64,000 bases of DNA. It comes from Ananas comosus (Eukaryota > Streptophyta > Magnoliopsida > Poales > Bromeliaceae). Positions 33,292 through 44,796 of the stretch are shown in pieces. The DNA lies in the NCBI RefSeq assembly GCF_001540865.1, contig NC_033631.1:248001-312000 (forward strand), read 5' to 3'. A program made the position numbers and the translations under genes. Positions within the stretch are counted from its first letter, which is position 1. Each line of letters opens with the position of its first letter. The notes beneath the pieces are model-generated. The model made no database searches, had not been told where the DNA came from, and saw nothing but the letters and a program-made list of their open reading frames with translations.

Positions 33292-33440
33292 TTCGGGTCC
33301 GGTGGTTTTAAAAATATCAAGCACTTAATGCTCGTAAGCTGTTTACCGTTAGATCTATCTTTTGATTAATTTAGCCCGTAAATTATATTATCCGACCAAC
33401 CACTCACTCAAACCTATAAGACCGCTATTATCCTAATGCT
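33233..33440. repeat. TA/GA microsatellite and partial D-family MITE
   Basis: A TA run is followed by about 11 GA units (to 33290). Then the left part of a D-family element (CCGTTAGATCTATC, CCAACCACTCACTC) merges into a leader block near 33441. Confidence 0.6.
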
Positions 33441-33620
33441 ACAAATCTTCATCCAAAGGCCAATCAATTCCTCTGTCGGCAATAATTGAGTTTGGTTGAT
33501 TACGACTGAAGGTAGACAAATTTTCTGGGTATTGACTTGTGAGTCTTCTCTACGAAACTCTTCTTTCATTTCCTCCCCTCTCCAAGAAGTATTCAAGAAA
33601 TTACTCTTCGCCAATTTTTT
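33441..33620 (+). other. Second orphan NLR 5' leader block
   Basis: CGGCAATAATTGAGTTTGG and GGTAGACAAATTTTC are followed by the donor GTGAGTC at 33539, then CATTTCCTCCCCTCTCC. Nearly identical to 30016-30185, so the two arose by recent duplication. Confidence 0.7.
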
Positions 33621-33804
33621 TTTTGTTATGTACTAAATACTTGTTAAAGATTGTGAAACTTATTTTTAAAGTTTAAATTGTTACAGAATGGTGTTCCTTT
33701 TAATAATTATATTCAACATTCTTTCCCGCGGCTGAGCTTATTATTATTATTATTATTTTTTAATAGGCTTGCAACGTGAAGTTGAATTAAATGAATGAAA
33801 ATTA

Positions 33805-34033
33805 ACTGATGTAAGGAAGGGGCGCAGCGGCTTTGAGCATGTCTCGCCAAATAGGGCAGCAATCCTTAGGACTCGGACAACCCAGGGAAGGAGCCATGCG
33901 CCTATAATATTTCTTACACTAGTTTTTTGGTTTGTTTCTTTTCTTTGGGTGATCGTTCTATCCTGTCTTGTTTATGATTCGGCAACCCCATCTGAAATAG
34001 GGTATTCCCCTGTTTAATCAAAAAAAAAAAAAT
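33805..34033 (+). mobile_element. 5'-truncated LINE, 3' UTR only
   Basis: Flanked by a perfect 18-bp duplication TTAAATGAATGAAAATTA (33787-33804 and 34034-34051). Ends AAATAGGGTATTCCCCTG then TTTAATC and poly-A, the same 3' end as the other LINE copies. Confidence 0.88.
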
Positions 34034-34051
34034 TTAAATGAATGAAAATTA

Positions 34052-35082
34052 CTAGACAAGGGCCCGGCGGGATTCAAACTCTGAACCTTCTATTCTGATA
34101 TTATATTAAACAATCTGAAATGATCATTATACTCTAAAAACTTAAGCTATCGGAAAATAGTGTTATGTTTGGGCTCAAGGCTTTTTACGAGGTTCGAGGT
34201 GTGGATTTGATTTAAATAGGGAAAAAAAAAAATAAACGCATGTTTGGTAGTCGAAATAAAGGATTACTACTTATTCTGCGTAAGAATTTTCTAGTGTAAT
34301 TGTAAAAAAAGAATTTGATTTTTTCTCCTTGAAATATCCTAATATTCGTGATTTGGATAGTATAATCTATATTTCACCTACGAGGTGATTTATTTATTCG
34401 AGAAACAACTTGAATGCTAAGTGTACGTAATATCTAATTTAGACGTTTGATCACACTTTTCATCCACCAAATATATAAACTTCTCAAATATATAACGAAA
34501 ATATATCGAACAAAACATTCATGTATCCAGACATGACCAAATAGAACAAAGGTGTAAAAGGAACTAGAAGAAAAGTGTGCGGAGAAATTGTTCTATATTT
34601 TCCAATAAGACCGCAAAATTTATATATGATAATTTTTTACAAATAAAAATCAAATATTTTTTCATCACATATTCTTGCCGTGGTATCACTCAATTTCAGT
34701 GAAGTCTAAAATATCTACAAAGGTGCGGTGGATAACAAAGAAATATTTAAACATGCATGTCTTTCAAAACTTTGCTACTTTATTTGTGCAGCTTGCATTA
34801 TATTTCCTCCCCTCTTCTAAGAAGCATACAAGAAATTACTCTTTTTGGATCTTTCTTTTGACTCCTGCTATTATTGCTAGCTACTCGACGGTACAAAGCA
34901 ATTCAAATTAGATAAAATTTAAATAAAAAATTATATTTATCATCAGGAGCAATATTAGTTCTTCTAATTTAAACTTTAAGTCATTTATTATTATTTTTTT
35001 CATTTATTTTGAGACTACTCAGTCACTAGACAAATAAAGTCAAAAAATTATAAAATTTGATTTCTAGATAATTTCAATAAGA
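34052..35082. other. Intergenic, with a leader-intron fragment
   Basis: AT-rich. At 34785-34870 the words TTTCCTCCCCTCTTC and GGATCTTTCTTTTGAC match the 5'UTR-intron part of NLR2 and NLR3. A possible small TIR element at 34230-34550 (GCATGTTTGGTAG ... CATCCACCAAATA) could not be confirmed. Confidence 0.4.
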
Positions 35083-35352
35083 GATAACTTCAAAAAACCC
35101 CCCCTGTGGTTTTGCATTTTCTCACTTTAGTACCATGTGGTTTAAAGTGTATCAATTTGTCCCCCTGTAGTTTTATTATCAATTTTATTATTATTTTTTC
35201 TTAAATCAGTGACAAAGTTAAAAATTAAAGGATACTAAAGTAAATATTCGATAAATCTATGTGGGTATCTGAAGTATTTTTGTATATAGTTTAACGAAAT
35301 ATTAAGAAAAAAGCTGTCGAAAAGATAAAAACAAAACCACAAGGGGGCAAAA
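35083..35352. mobile_element. CACTTTAGTACC-family element, diverged
   Basis: Left end GATAACTTCAAAAAACCCCC, then CTCACTTTAGTACCATGTGG; right end AAAACCACAAGGGGGC in inverse sense. Non-coding. Confidence 0.6.
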
Positions 35353-36143
35353 AAAAATTTAAAAGCATGTAGGTCTCTGTGCTTTCAAAAGCATAATAGC
35401 CTTGCTCGATATAATAAAACTCTTTGAGGAAAGAAACATTACAATATAACAAATAAAAATAATACTAAAATACATTGCAGTAGAGTGCAATTAAGCCTTG
35501 TTTTTACTAAAATACAGTGCAGTACAGTACAGTAGAGTGGTGATCTTTGGCACTTCTTTTCTGCAAGTTCCTAATTAAAGCATTCCCTTTTCTTCTTTTT
35601 TTTTGGATTCCTTGTTCTCTGTTTTTTTGTTTGGATGTGAAGGTTTCCAAATGGTTGATTGATCAACTTCTTGACTAGTTTTATAGAGCGAGTCTTCCAA
35701 GCATCTTTATTTCTTTGAAAGTAAAGTGGGCATATTTATGGGGCCCACTTTACTTAATAAAGTTTTCAACTATTAAACGTTATCAAGAATATCCCACAGC
35801 AATTTGCCCCACCAATATGATAAGATTGAGTTGATTTAGGGGGTGTGTGGTTGGTTTCTGAAAAAGGGTAATTGTTTTTTTTTTTTTTTGTTTTTAATTT
35901 CCTAAAAAGCAGCTTTTCACCTTAATTTCTTTTCTTGGGGGATCAAATTAATAAAACAGGCCATACTCTATTTATTGCTTTGCCATGCAAAAGTCTCCAC
36001 GATTCCATTCTCAAGTTTCTCCGAAACTCATTCCTCCTCAATCCTTTCTTCTTTGCAAGCTGAACCTCTCTTCTCTCATTCTCCAATTTCTGCACTCCAG
36101 GATCGAGTTTCATCAATTTGCCTGAGTAGCGGTGAAGTCGATC
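35353..36143. other. Leader region of a lost NLR
   Basis: Contains fragments shared with NLR leader introns (GGCATATTTATGGGGCCC, GAAACTCATTCCTCC) and a conserved acceptor TGCACTCCAG|GATCG ending at 36100. TCATCAATTTGCCTGAGTAG precedes the broken start below. Confidence 0.5.
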
Positions 36144-36242
36144 ATGGCTCTAACCTTCATAGCCGAATCTGCGGCGCCGGCGATCATCGAGAATCTTGTT
36201 AGCACATGCTCATCCTACCTCGTGGCGTGCCCGGCGCCCTGA
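36144..36242 (+). pseudogene. NLR relic: first 32 codons then stop
   Basis: ATG opens MALTFIAESAAPAIIENLV and runs to ACPAP then TGA. This is the start of the CC domain of the NLR2-5 type. Beyond the stop the sequence jumps to leader-intron-like DNA (GGCATATTTTGATTTACGG), so the rest of the gene is gone. It probably came from unequal recombination between array members. Confidence 0.9.
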
Positions 36243-38414
36243 GGTGTACCTGTTATGCTTAAAGTCGGCATATTTTGATTTACGGGGTGGGGTAAGTGTT
36301 TGATTAATTCTGAAAAAATATTTTTGAAAATAATTTCCCAGCTGAATTTATTATTATTATTTTTTTAGCTTGTTTAGTTTCAAAATTTTATCCGAGAGTT
36401 GATTTAGGGGGTGTGTGGTTTCAAATTTTTTTAAACAAAATAAAAATAAAAATTGGGGAATCAAATTAAACACCCACTTAATTGGTGGGGGGCTTAATTA
36501 ATTTTGTTGTCGAATAATTAAAGCAGCCATACTCTATTTGTTAGTGGATGTCCTCCACGTTGGATGTCAGCATGCAAGAACTTAATTATTCCTCCTAATT
36601 AATCTTTCTTCGTTGCAAGCTCAACCTCTCTTAATTTCCTCTTTCTCCAACGTTTTTCACTGCAGGAGCTTGATCAATTGCCCGAGTAGTGGTGAAGTAG
36701 CCAGCTAGTAGTCAAATCGGCTAAATTACATGGTTACCTTCTGAACTTTTGGTGGAGTTTCACTTTACCTCCTAAACTCATAAAATGAACATTTAATATT
36801 CTAAATTCTAAATATTTTATTCTTATTATTCTTTTCGTCAGTTTTTTATTAATAGAACTTGACGGTAAACTGATGGAATGGATAACATGAATTAAATATT
36901 AAAATTTAGAATGTTAGATTCCATTTTAGGAGTTTGGAGTTAAAGTGAATTTCCGCCAAAAGTTCTGAAGGGTAACAATGTAATTTATTCTATATATGTA
37001 TACACTATTATTTTTTATGGATGTTACTAAACTATTTTTTTATGCTAATCTCCATATTACTGTTAATAATTCTATTATTTTAGACAAAATTGAACAACTT
37101 ATTCAGGAATATTGGTTGAAAAATAGGGAAAAAAAATTGTAAAATGAATCTTCCTAATTGACTCATTGAAAGCTTTTATCAAGTTATTTTTAATCCTTTT
37201 CATTATTTTTATTTTTTTTGTTATTTTTTCTGTCAAAATGAGTTGAATATAATTACTCTGTCACTTTTATCCAGTATTTTATAGCATCTTTCATACAAAT
37301 TATAAGTGGAGAAATGATTCGATACTTTATTATTAAAAAATAAAATAGATCTTAGCCGTTGATTAATAGAGGGTAAAGATGTAATTTTAATATTTAGCAA
37401 GTAAATGGATTACATCATTCGAGGTTATTTCGGTAATTAAACTAGACAACATTTAAAGAAACTTTTAATTGATATCCTAAATTTATACATTAATTTGCAC
37501 TAATTTAGAAAATTGATTGATTATCCTAATTTAGGCATTAATTAAGCATTAATTTACGAATTTAGTTTAGAAATTTACAAATTTAGTTTAAACATAAAAA
37601 TTAAAAAGATTAGGATTACTATTCAGAAAAAAAAAATGGTTAGAAATTTGAATTCGAACCCGATTAATAATCACAATATCAATTTCCGAACTCGACGGAT
37701 TTCAAAAATTCATATCGAAACCCAAAACTAACCAGTTTTTCGAAATCCAAAACCAAATCCAAACCGGAAGACGGGAACCCGAAATAATTTTTTTTTACCA
37801 TATTTCAAAATATTTTATATTATATTTAAAATTTTAAAATATAAATTTGAATATAATATTAAGCTTTATATATGATTCGGGTTGGATTCAAGATGGACAT
37901 AGAAAAAATTCATAGTTGGTTCACAAAATAATTTCATGTTCTTGTTGTCGAATAATTTAAAAATTTCTTATATGAAATGCCAAATATAAGAGGAAAGATA
38001 GAGAGAGAAAAAAGAAATAAAGAGAGAATAAAAATTTTAATAATATACTAGAGATAAAATGACTAAATTGCTCATATATTAAAAGACAAAAATACTCTTT
38101 TTTGAGATACCTGGTGACCGGTATCTCTCCTAAAATGACCTGCTATTGCAGGTCACAATTTTAAGAAAATTAAATTTAAACCGTTGAACGGGAGTGAATG
38201 AACAGTAACGAAAAAAAAATATAAAAGAATTACTCTTATTAGTTTATTACTAATAGTGTAAGCAGACTGGAAAAAAAAAAAAAGAATAGTTGATTTGTGC
38301 CTAAAAAAGAAATAGTATAATGTAAAAAGCGAAAAAGAAAAAATGAAAAATACAGTATCTTACATTATAATTAAGTTAAGTAAAAAAATTTAAGCTTTGA
38401 TTTACAAAAGAGTT
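36243..38414. other. Mosaic of NLR leader pieces and AT-rich filler
   Basis: GGCATATTTTGATTT at about 36268, a second acceptor-leader unit TCACTGCAG|GAGCTTGATC (acceptor ends 36665) that breaks off before any ATG, and a degenerate hAT-like region at 37640-37920 (GAACCCGA and GATTCGGGTTGG words). No gene seen. The remainder is AT-rich. Confidence 0.5.
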
Positions 38415-38546
38415 TTTTTTTTTTTAAAAAAATAGCATACTAGCTGCTTCGTTTATTTTAATTAAAAATAAATTTAACTAAAAATATAAATTAATTGAAA
38501 TGATTCAAATTTGGGAACTTAGATATTAACAACCAAAATCATTAGG
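38415..38546 (-). mobile_element. SINE, diverged, upstream of NLR3
   Basis: Poly-T on the left and AGCATACTAGCTGCTTCG resemble the SINE tail on the minus strand. Target duplication AAAGAGTT (38407-38414 and 38547-38554). The copy at 61163-61300 sits in the same flanking sequence, so it is the same ancestral insertion. Confidence 0.8.
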
Positions 38547-38631
38547 AAAGAGTTAATTAAAGTTCAGAGGCTCTTTGTACAGTTTCCGGTCCCTTGTGTG
38601 ATCTATAACCCTCTATTATTGGCTATGCAGA

Positions 38632-38748
38632 CAATAATTTCTCCCTCGGAGAGAGTGTGAAGTGGAGTGGGGCCGGGCAGATTCCCTCTGTCTGGCAGTA
38701 ATTGAGTTTAATTGGTTGGCTGTGACAGAAGGCAGACAAATTTGACCG
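38632..38748 (+). other. Candidate non-coding first exon of NLR3
   Basis: TAATTTCTCCCTCGGAGAG, CTGGCAGTAATTGAGTTT and GGCAGACAAATTTGACCG lead to the donor G|GTAAGTC at 38749. A matching acceptor CATTCTAG|GACCG ends at 39853, 44 bases before the NLR3 ATG. The 5'UTR intron would be about 1.1 kb. Confidence 0.55.
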
Positions 38749-39328
38749 GTAAGTCTTCTCTGTGAAACACTTCCATTTCATTTCCTCCCCTCTTTCCGAG
38801 AAGCATGCAAAGAAATTACTCCTCCCCAGTTTTTTTTTTTTTTTTTTCTTTTCTTTTTTTGGGTATGTCCTAGCTGTATGCTTGTTAGAAATTAATTTGA
38901 AACAAACTGCTTCTCTCAAGAAGCTTATTTGCTCGCTACTGTTACTGAATTAAAGTGGGCATATTTTGATTTAGTGTTTGATTTCTGAAAAAATTATTTT
39001 TGAAAATAATTTTCTAGCTAAATTTATTATTATTATTTTATTTAGCTTGTTTTGTTTCTAAATTTTATCCGAAAATTGTCTTCCCTATTCAAAAAATAAA
39101 AATTATACTTTTTTTTTTCCCGTAAAACACTGGTTTTCAATTTTTTTTTTGAAAAAAAATTGGGGAATCGAAACACCCACTTAATTAATGGGGGGCTTTT
39201 GTTGTCAAATAAAGCAGCCATGTGGCAAATAATAAAGAAGTATGGAAACAGAAGTATGTAAACACCATGTGGCAATAATAATTTCTCCCTCTGTCGTCAT
39301 TTGGCAATAATTTCTGAATGCTTTCACA

Positions 39329-39650
39329 CAAGGATTTAAGTGCCGTGGCACATGGTCGTGCCGGAAACTTGCCGTGCCGAGCCGTACCGATGCGTGCCGG
39401 TCAAAAAAATTCATGTGTGCCGATACATAATAGCATGAAATATTTATTTTCTTTAGCAACAAAATATTCTAATTATTTATTATGTCTTTTTATCACATCT
39501 TTTGAATTTTATTGAGGAAATTACTTACTAATTTAAAGAATAGAGGGTTTTGAGCTGTGCCATTGGTACAGGGTCTGTATCGTGCCGGTATCTTGTTGGC
39601 ACGATACGGCACGGTAGATACGGCCCGTGCCGATGGGCACTTATAACTTT
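39329..39650. mobile_element. TIR element in NLR3 leader intron
   Basis: A 9-bp target duplication GCTTTCACA (39320-39328 and 39651-39659). Ends carry TTTAAGTGCCG and, inverted, TTATAAGTGCCC. Rich in GTGCCG/CGGCAC words. NLR2 has the empty site (ATGCTTTCACATGTAATG near 20968). Confidence 0.85.
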
Positions 39651-39897
39651 GCTTTCACATGTAATGTCTTCTAACCAAAACTTGCACCTTGCATTACATT
39701 TCCTCCCCTCTTCCGAGAAGAATGCAAGAAAGTACTACTCTTCGCGCGTGGATCTTTCTTTGATGCCTGCGCGCGATTGTATCTATCTATCTACTCAGCT
39801 AATAATTGTTTCGGCATCTCTCTTTCCTCATCCTCTAATTTTCTGCATTCTAGGACCGAGTTTTCCATCAATTGCCTGAGTAGTGGTGAAGCCAATC

Positions 39898-42800
39898 ATG
39901 GCTCTAACTTTCATAGCCGGAGTGGTGGCAACGGCGATCATCGAGAAGCTCGTTGATACATGCTTTTCCTACATCAAAGCTTACCCGGGGCTACGAGGCG
40001 TGCGGGACGAGCTGGAAAGGCTGCAGCTGGCCCTTCCGCAGATCCAGACAGTCTTGACTGCCGTAGAGGAGGCGGCGTCTATTGCAGAGCAGAACGAGGC
40101 GCTGGATGCTTGGTTGTGGCAGCTCAGAGATGCTGTGGAGAACGCGGAGGACGTGCTCGACGAGCTGGAGTACTACGAGCTGAAGAAGACTATAAAAGAT
40201 CGAGATGACAAGGTGCGTGGCATTCTCTATAAATGCAAGAAAAAGTTTGACCGTTTTGTTGATCGTAAATTTAGCAATGACACACTGAAGCGGTTGAGGG
40301 AGGCCGTTAAGGGGTTAGATATGGTTGTTGCCGGCATGGGGCCACTAGTTCAACTTGTTACTGGGTTATACGGTCCTAGTGTTAAGTGTCAAAAGCTCGA
40401 GGAAATCAAGAATGCTCGCGAGACTAGCTCCTTGGTAATCAAAAGTGAGGTGCTCGGACGAGACAAGGAGACGGGCCTGATAGTCGAATGGCTGATCAAC
40501 CCGGGAGATGCTGATGTTGATGTCTCCGCTTTTACAATTGTTGGTATGGGTGGGCTTGGGAAGACTACCCTTGCTCAACTAATCTATCAAGACGAAAGGG
40601 TGCGAGAGTACTTCGACCCCATTATGTGGGTTTGCATTTCTCAGGATTTCGATGTAACTGTGATAACAAGAAAGATTGTAGAATGTGTAAGTAGTGGGAG
40701 TTTTGGCGACAAGAGTCTACATGCGCTCCATGAGAATCTTAAACACAAACTAACGTCGAAGAGGTTTTTACTCATACTGGATGATGTTTGGAACGATGAT
40801 AAAATGACGGAGTGGGAGAAATTGGTTGCTCCTTTGAAATTCGAACAGAGAGGAAGCAAGATCCTGTTGACAACTCGAATGGGTTCAGTTGCGGATATGG
40901 CGGCAAAAGTGCTGAAATGCAAGCGAGAGTCATTAAATCTAAATGAGTTGGAGGAGAACGACTATATGTTGCTTTTCAATAAGCATGCATTCCTCGGTGT
41001 GAACCCTGATGACTATAAAAACTTGCAACCGATTGGTGAACGTATAGCGAAGAAACTTGGAGGATGCCCACTGGCAATAAAGGTCATGGGAGGATTGCTG
41101 AACTCCTGCATGGACTATAAATATTGGAAGAAAATCTTGGAAGAAGACATCATGAAATTACAACATGGAAATGACAGCATTATGACAATTTTGAGATTAA
41201 GCTACGATCACTTACCCACAAACTTACAACTCTGCTTTAGATATTGTAGTTTATTTCCACAGGATCATATGTTTAAGAGGAAAAAGTTGGTCAATATGTG
41301 GATTGGTTCAGATCTGATTCCGCAATCTATTTGTGGCAGGCAAAGGCCAGAGGATATCGGAAATGAGTATTTAAATCTTCTGGCAAAAAAATCATTCTTT
41401 ACTTGCAAAACCAGTGCTAATGGGTTGAAAATTACTAAAGAGTATTTTATGCACGATCTGCTGCATGACCTAGCACAATCAGTTTCTCTAGGAGAATGCA
41501 TCAGAGTAGGAGGTGACGTTGCAAGAATTACTATTCCACGGACAGTTCGACATTTATCTGTTGAAATGGTCAATTTTCTTTCCATCAGAGAGATCTCCAA
41601 TCTTAAGAACGTGCGCACTCTTGTCATTTCTGTGAGAGAGGACAATACCCATAATGCAGATCATGCACTTGAATTTATTGAGGTTATAAAAGGGTTTAAA
41701 AAGTTACGCTTATTGATCTTAGATGTGATGTTTGACCCTTATAAACTGCCCGATGCACTTAGTAGCTTGATACACCTCCGCTACCTATCTCTTTCACTAT
41801 GGAAAGTTATGAATGAAAGTATTGAATATGATGGCTTGACCAACTTGGTCAATTTGCGTTCATTAGATGTTTTCGATGATGTGATACAAAAAATTCCTTA
41901 TATTAGCAAATTACCCTTCATCCACGAATTACAAAATTTTGTTGTCCGAGAGGAGAGTGGTTACAAAATTGGTGAACTAGAGAACCTCAGGGACCTTCGT
42001 CACCTGTGTATTAGGGAACTTGAAAATGTGAGGACTTCTCAAGAAGCCATTGAGGCCAAGTTGAATCAGAAAAAATATCTCAAATCATTGTCATTGCAAT
42101 GGTCCGCAGGCCGCTTCAATAGTGCAGAGGCAGATGAACAGCTCCTCGATAACCTCTGCCCTCATATCAATCTCAAGAAAATGTGCATCGAACAATACCA
42201 AGGTGCTAAATCTCCAAGTTGGATGACAAATCTGTCTCTTGTCAATTTGACATCCATCAAACTGATTGATTGTAAAGGATGGAAGCACCTTCCACCTCTT
42301 GGGCAGTTTACTTCGCTGCAATCTCTACACTTGAGGGGACTGCATGCAATAAAGCAAATAGATTGTTCATTCATCAGAAGCAGCAGTGCATGTGACTTTC
42401 AATCGTTGAAGTTCTTACAGTTACGAGACATGCCTAACTTGGACGAGTGGATTGGAGTAGATGATGGGTGCATGTTTCCTCAACTTCTTTCTATGAATAT
42501 TATTGACTGCCCTAATTTGAGGGAAATTCCTACTCTGCCGTATAGTCTAAGTCGATTGCAAATTTCAAATGTCGGATTGACTGCTCTTCCAACAATAAAT
42601 CAGAATTACACGGAAAACAATGTAAGTGCTTTATTTTATAAACTTCAAATTTCTCCTGAGGTTTAGCTCATTTTCATTTACCCCCCCTGTAGTTCAAAAT
42701 GTATCACTTTGCCCCTTCCCCCCCTGTGTTTTTGCCTATTTTTTACTTTTGTCTATCTCATGGTTTGAAAAGTTACACTTTGCCTCCTTTGGTTTAGCTC

Positions 42801-44796
42801 ATTTTTTGCTTTGCTCTCCTGTGATTTTTTTAAAAAATATTTTTAATTTGCCTTCTATTTCATATAGAATTTTTTTGATGAAATAAAAATTAAGCCACTG
42901 GACGGCAAAGTAAAACTTTTTGAACCGCAAGGTGGCAAGGTGAAAATGAGTTTAATTAACCACACGGGGTGCAATTTGAAGTTGAGCAATGCTTCAATAC
43001 TTTGTTGTAATCTTAGCCGTTTATTTTTAATCAATGAAGGGTTAAGATTTATGCATAAAAAAAGATGACCTACTATTGCACAAGAAGTACCGGTCACCAG
43101 GTATGTGATTTAGGGGTGTTTTTGGAAAAAAAAAAAAGAGCTAATATTAAAAAATTAAATAACTAATATTGGAAAGTTTTGCATACTACCCTTAAATCAT
43201 GGAGAGAATAAATTTTTAATTAAATTATCCATTTTTAAAGCCGATTTTAATAATAATTTATGATCGCATTTGAGTCATAAATTTAGTAATTTATAATTTA
43301 AAATTAATTTTCAAACATCGAAACTTTATGTTTAAATAGTTAACAAAATTTATTTTTTAAGTATAATATAAATTAAATCTAAATTTATAATTTAAATTTG
43401 ATCAATATTTTTGAAATTTAATGCTGTATTTCAATATTGAATTAACAGTTTCAACTTACTTTAAAATGTAGAAATCTTTTATTTACATAAATAATAAAAG
43501 TTTATAAATACACTATAACTTAAATTACAATTTTAAAGATAGTAACATTAATTTTTGAACTTTCATGTTAGTTTAATATTGAATTGATAATTTGAATTGA
43601 AATGTTTACTCGTTTAAATATAAATTTTTCTTTCTAAAATTTAAATTTAATTTATACAATTATAAATACAAAGTTTAAACTCAAGTTAAATTTTAAATTC
43701 GAATTTATAAAGATTTATCACTTATGAAATTAACCATTATCTAAGTTGGTAAGTAACAAAATTAAATTAGGAAATGAAGATTTGTTGGATATTATCAAAT
43801 TTGGTAATTAGATAATGCATACTTTCAAATATTATCTTTATGATTGATTGGTAACATGTTGAGCAGGTTACCATTGTGTAAAAGTCAATCTTAACCGCAA
43901 AAATTGAATGATCGGATTTAAATTGGCCGGTGTATAGAAGTATTTCTGTATATTAAAACACCAATTAATTCGTATTTGCACGGCTATGATTGCCCGGACT
44001 TAAATATGTTTTACATCTCTTTTCTTTCTTGCAGCGGCAAGAACAGGATCTTGAATATGTTCCAACATGTGGCGATCTTGACGTGCCATTGCTGTGGTCA
44101 GCAGATTTAACCTCTCTTACTGAGTTGAAATTATTCGATTGTGCAAGGATAGCATCCCTTCCCCCAGCACAAGTGTGTGCACGATGGACGATGCTTTCCC
44201 GTCTAATGATAAAGAACTGCGAAGGACTGTCATCATTTGGCGGAATACAAGCTCTTGTATCCCTCAGTTATTTAGAAATCAAAGGGTGTGACAAGCTAAT
44301 TGAAGTTGCCCTGCTGCTGCAGCCTCCGTTCCCAAACGATGTCCGCCAAAACAAGAATGCAGCAATGGACTGCTTTTTGAAGAATGGCGAACTATCAATT
44401 GACCACCCCGCCCTCCTGCTCGTGGAGCCATTGAGAAGTCTCTCCTCCATCAACGTGTTGACTATCTCTGATGCTTCACAACTCACCAGCTTACCTGAGG
44501 AATGGCTACTGCAAAATCACGTTGCCCTCAAAACTTTACGCATATCGAATGCAATCTCCCTCCAGTCCCTACCCCAGAGCATGACAAAACTGTGCTCCCT
44601 AGAGCATTTGTATGTATATATTGCTAAGCTCATCCGGTCACTTCCAGATCTGCCTACTTCACTGTGTACTCTACTCATCTATGGGTGTCACCCCGTGTTG
44701 AAGGAGCGATGCCAAGAGAATATAGGCCTTGATTGGCCCAAGATTGCCAACATCCCTGATGTGTGGATTGAACAGGCAGTTGCAGAGCAACGATGA
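39898..44796 (+). CDS. NLR3: CC-NB-ARC-LRR disease-resistance protein with shortened C-terminal LRRs
   Basis: Exons 39898..42621 and 44035..44796 give about 1161 residues. Start ATG of MALTFIAG. The CC domain has NAEDVLDELEYYEL. NB-ARC: P-loop GMGGLGKTT (about 216), LLILDDVW (about 292), GSKILLTTR, GGCPLAIK (about 389), CFRYCSLF and MHD (about 518). The LRR region is interrupted by a 1413-base phase-0 intron (AAT|GTAAGT, TTGCAG|CGGCAA). The last exon starts RQEQDLEYVPTCGDLDVP, whereas NLR2 has about 50 more residues between QQEH and CGDLEAP. This is an in-frame deletion of about two LRRs. The C-terminus NIGLDWPKIANIPDVWI is intact. Very close to NLR2 and NLR5. Probably functional, with changed recognition surface. 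Confidence 0.93.
42639..42983. mobile_element. F-family TIR element in NLR3 intron
   Basis: Same insertion as in the NLR2 intron: AAACTTCAAATTTCTCC and GAGGTTTAGCTCATTTTC on the left, GGTGCAATTTGAAGTT on the right. Confidence 0.7.
42984..43946. mobile_element. GAGCAATGCTTC-family element in NLR3 intron
   Basis: Left end GAGCAATGCTTCAATAC; right end, inverted, GAAATACTTCTATACACC. The interior is about 900 AT-rich bases. The NLR2 intron lacks it and reads directly from CAATTTGAAGTTTA to ATATCAAAACACC. Relative at 47261-48003. Confidence 0.7.
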
